Below, in pieces: positions 61,822 to 64,000 of a stretch of DNA of 64,000 nucleotides. Source of the DNA: an uncultured Selenomonadales bacterium (GTDB lineage: Bacteria; Bacillota; Negativicutes; Selenomonadales; Selenomonadaceae); NCBI GenBank assembly GCA_937877655.1, contig CALFJC010000113.1, positions 1 through 64,000 of the forward strand. The letters run 5' to 3'. The translations under genes and the position numbers were made by a program. Position 1 is the first letter of the stretch. Every line of letters starts with the position of its first letter. The notes below the pieces were generated by a model. That model was not told the DNA's origin, did not search any database, and saw only the letters and a list, made by a program, of their open reading frames with translations.

Positions 61822-63834
61822 TCACCGCCTGCGAATTTGTTTTAAATCATCAATCGCGTTGCTCAATTCTTCCGTAATTTCATTGAGATAACCGAATGCA
61901 TTGCTCAACGATTTATCAAAAGCCTCAAGTTTTTCTCTCAAGCCCGCGTTTGTCTTGACGTTGTAATTATCCAAACTTTCATGAATAATTTTTGCTGATC
62001 TTTCAAATTCAGAAGCAATGCCGTTGAAATTTTCCATGAACGTATCAAGTTCAAGCGACAAATCAGAAATGGTTTCACTGGTCATTTTATTGGCAGTCGC
62101 AAGATTATTAAGTTGCGTAGAAGTCTCCGATAAATTTTTCGTGAGTTGTTGAGTGCTTTGCTTGACGGGCTCGGCGGCTTCCTTAAGTGAATTGCTTGCA
62201 TCGTCCATGAGTTCCAAAAATGTTTCTGTCTCTTCCAACTGACTTTGAACCTGCGCGAACATTTTTTTGGTCGTCTCGTTGTGGGCGTCGACAATCTCGC
62301 GGAAATTTTTGACTGCCTGCGAAATTTGCGCGGCATTTGAAGTGGCGACTGTTTCCAAAAATTCTTTTTGTTGATCCGTGAACTTATCCAACTTCTCAAT
62401 CAAATTTTTAATCAGTGCGTCAAAATTATTTAAGGAGCCCGCTTGTTGCTCCTCAATTTTTTTCGCAACGCCTTGCAAAGTTTCAGTCAAGCCGGCGAGC
62501 GTCGCCAAAAATTGTTCGTTGGTTTGTTTATTTTTATCGAAGTCGTCTTGTCTTTGCTGATTTTCTTTTTGGCGATTTGCTTCAGCGTCTTTAAGCATTT
62601 GCGCCATAACCGCGTTGAAATTATCGAGCGCATTTGTAACGAGCGTTTCAAAATCTTTTGCAGAATTTTCTTGTTGCGTTTTAATTTTATCCGCAACTTC
62701 ATTCAAAGTGGAGATCAAACTTTCCAGAGCCGCAGAAAATTTTTTGTATTCGGCGTCGCGTTCGGCGGCTGAAGTTTGAGCGTGTTGCTTTAAAGTTTCG
62801 TCCAGAGATTTCAGCGTGTTCAAAAGCTGTTCATTCATGATTTTGGAAATTTCATTGGCGGTTTCCAATTTCTCGTCGATACTGTTTGAAAAATTATCAA
62901 GCGCAGTTGAAAATCTCTCCATTTGCGAGCCGACACCCTTTGTAAAAATTTCTCCGACTTTTTCGGCTCCTCCTGAACTCAACTTTTCAATCGCCGCGCA
63001 GATTTTATCGACGTAAGTTCCAAGTTTTTCATCAAGCCCGTCATAAATTGCCTGCGCTACGTCTTCGCCGATATTTTTTATATCTGTGCTGATGGTTTGA
63101 AGTTCCGTCGTCTGATTTTGCGCCTCGACATTATTTTTCTCCAGCCAAGAATTTTCTGTTGCAACTTGCCCGCCGATATTTTTTAACTCCGTCGTTTGAT
63201 TTTGAGCTTCGGAATAATTTTCCTTCAACCAATCTTCTGCAGAGCGGCGCGGAAATTTTTTGTCAATCTCTTCAGCCAAACGCTGAACGTTGCTTTGAAA
63301 ATTTTTTACCAGAAAATGATGAGCGACGCTGTAAACGAGCGCGGCTCCGATTCCGACAAGCGAAGTCACGAACGCCGACTCAACGCCCGACAAAAGTTGT
63401 GCGATGCCGCCTTTCAATTTTTCAATGTCGCCGCTCGTCATGTCAACGCCGCTTAAACCGAATGTCAAGCCCGCGAACGTCCCCAAAATTCCCAAGCCCG
63501 TAAAAATTCCGCCGTATGCTTGCCAGAAATTCATGTTCATTCCGCTCGTCAGATTTTGTGGATTAAAAAATTCTGCCGCGTCCGTCGTCGAGTAAATTTT
63601 TTCGTCCGTTCGCGTCAATGTCTTTTCAAAATTTTTCCAAACCGCCTTAAGCAATTTTGTTTCTTCAAACGCGGCGTTGATGTCTTGAGAATTGATGACG
63701 GTTTCGATTTCCTTATTTATGTTACGAATTTTCCACGCGAAGAAAAAAATGTAAATGACAAATAAAATTGCGGCAACGACAATCGAGCCTATTCCCCATG
63801 ACGATAAAAAAATTTCCTTTAAAAACTCAATCAA
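61822..63834 (-). CDS. zorA: Zorya ZorA: MotA/TolQ/ExbB-like motor subunit with long cytoplasmic tail
   Basis: A 670-residue membrane protein. The first helix (IGSIVVAAILFVIYIFFFAW) is followed by the MotA/ExbB-type helices YGGIFTGLGILGTFAGLTFG and AFVTSLVGIGAALVYSVAHH. From about residue 195 to the end runs a very long, charged coiled-coil-like tail with repeated NSWLEKN/QNQTTEL and ITKLNEVADKI-like heptads. It corresponds to the intracellular tail that is essential in Zorya. TTG 63834 follows GGAGAGGA. It is the first gene of the operon. Confidence 0.9.
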   Translation of the reverse strand: MIEFLKEIFLSSWGIGSIVVAAILFVIYIFFFAWKIRNINKEIETVINSQDINAAFEETKLLKAVWKNFEKTLTRTDEKIYSTTDAAEFFNPQNLTSGMNMNFWQAYGGIFTGLGILGTFAGLTFGLSGVDMTSGDIEKLKGGIAQLLSGVESAFVTSLVGIGAALVYSVAHHFLVKNFQSNVQRLAEEIDKKFPRRSAEDWLKENYSEAQNQTTELKNIGGQVATENSWLEKNNVEAQNQTTELQTISTDIKNIGEDVAQAIYDGLDEKLGTYVDKICAAIEKLSSGGAEKVGEIFTKGVGSQMERFSTALDNFSNSIDEKLETANEISKIMNEQLLNTLKSLDETLKQHAQTSAAERDAEYKKFSAALESLISTLNEVADKIKTQQENSAKDFETLVTNALDNFNAVMAQMLKDAEANRQKENQQRQDDFDKNKQTNEQFLATLAGLTETLQGVAKKIEEQQAGSLNNFDALIKNLIEKLDKFTDQQKEFLETVATSNAAQISQAVKNFREIVDAHNETTKKMFAQVQSQLEETETFLELMDDASNSLKEAAEPVKQSTQQLTKNLSETSTQLNNLATANKMTSETISDLSLELDTFMENFNGIASEFERSAKIIHESLDNYNVKTNAGLREKLEAFDKSLSNAFGYLNEITEELSNAIDDLKQIRRR

Positions 63835-63857
63835 ATTAATCCTCTCCTTCCGAAATT

Positions 63858-63886
63858 ATTTTACAACAGCAGATTTTTTGGCGCAA
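63858..63886 (-). promoter_or_regulatory. Predicted promoter of the Zorya operon
   Basis: On the minus strand TTGCGC (63886-63881) and TAAAAT (63863-63858) have a 17-base spacer, 24 bases before the zorA start. The -35 box is poor. Confidence 0.4.
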
Positions 63887-63914
63887 CGGAGAAAAATTTT
63901 TCGCCTTTGACGTA

Positions 63915-63943
63915 TTGACTTTTTGATTTTTTGCGGTTATCAT
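63915..63943 (+). promoter_or_regulatory. Predicted promoter of the gene starting at 63987
   Basis: TTGACT (63915-63920) and TATCAT (63938-63943) with a 17-base spacer, divergent from the Zorya promoter. Confidence 0.5.
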
Positions 63944-63986
63944 TGGCGGCGTAGAAAAAATTCAAAACTATTGGGAGTGATAAATC

Positions 63987-64000
63987 ATGGCAGGAGAAAA
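63987..64000 (+). CDS. Start of a gene cut by the window edge
   Basis: ATG at 63987 with GGGAGTGA at 63973-63980 and a promoter upstream; the visible residues are Met-Ala-Gly-Glu. The function cannot be judged. Confidence 0.5.

Noticed and set aside
61105..63834. Flagellar MotA/MotB or TolQ/TolR pair
   Set aside because: The long cytoplasmic tail of the first protein, the helicase/nuclease and EH_Signature-like genes in the same operon, and the lack of flagellar or Tol genes point to Zorya.

Overview
The window is AT-rich DNA in which most starts follow a clear GGAGG- or GGGAG-type ribosome binding site and TTG starts are frequent. It carries a phosphoethanolamine-transferase-like sulfatase, OmpA-type protein, reverse rubrerythrin, siroheme decarboxylase (ahbA/ahbB), NiFe-hydrogenase maturation genes and typical Firmicute housekeeping genes (engB, rbfA, nrnA, truB, ABC-F). 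Outer-envelope genes mixed with Firmicute-like genes suggest a diderm Firmicute, probably Negativicutes (Selenomonadales). That is inference; no 16S or marker search was possible.

Layout. 1-2945: 3' part of a 6-phospho-beta-glucosidase, engB, ahbA-ahbB. 2946-7447: a type III restriction-modification operon (mod, res, small ORF) whose first gene has a duplicated 5' end flanking a small dispersed element. 7449-14117: ilvB and ilvN separated by an opposite-strand solute-binding lipoprotein gene, with a tandem duplication at the ilvB end; then a VWA-like lipoprotein and a DASS-type anion transporter. 14118-34047: a 20-kb glycosyltransferase array. It holds five GT8 domains (one fused to a GT2), further GT2 genes including a 1706-residue protein with three GT2 domains, ten copies of an unnamed C-terminal module of about 125 residues, and a phosphoethanolamine-transferase-like gene. 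Four of the array genes are broken by one base at homopolymer tracts (C8, C8, C8, G10), which looks like a phase-variable surface-glycan system, all four OFF in this sequence. 34048-41816: mostly minus-strand housekeeping genes (xth, csp, truB, nrnA, rbfA, two tRNAs, rubrerythrin, BaiN-like flavoprotein, RsuA/RluB-like pseudouridine synthase). 41941-42740: a double-glycine leader peptide gene, a MITE-like IS remnant and a structured repeat. 42760-51149: SGNH hydrolase, ABC-F, esterase, DUF438/PAS protein, U32 peptidase and a PTS glucitol-type IIA gene. 51297-56793: gmhA-like SIS gene, hypA, hypB, hydrogenase maturation protease, hisA, an orphan DNA methyltransferase, hisF. 56790-63834: a complete Zorya-type anti-phage system (zorA-zorB-zorC-zorD), transcribed on the minus strand. 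A partial plus-strand gene begins at 63987.

Three things stand out. First, the phase-variable glycosyltransferase array, amplified by recombination that has left copies of the sulfatase 3' end as leaders of GT8 genes. Second, a dispersed intergenic element of three hairpins present in three copies with compensatory base changes and an invariant AACATCCTGTT loop core. Third, a concentration of DNA-defence functions: type III RM, orphan methyltransferase with a possible remnant partner, and Zorya.
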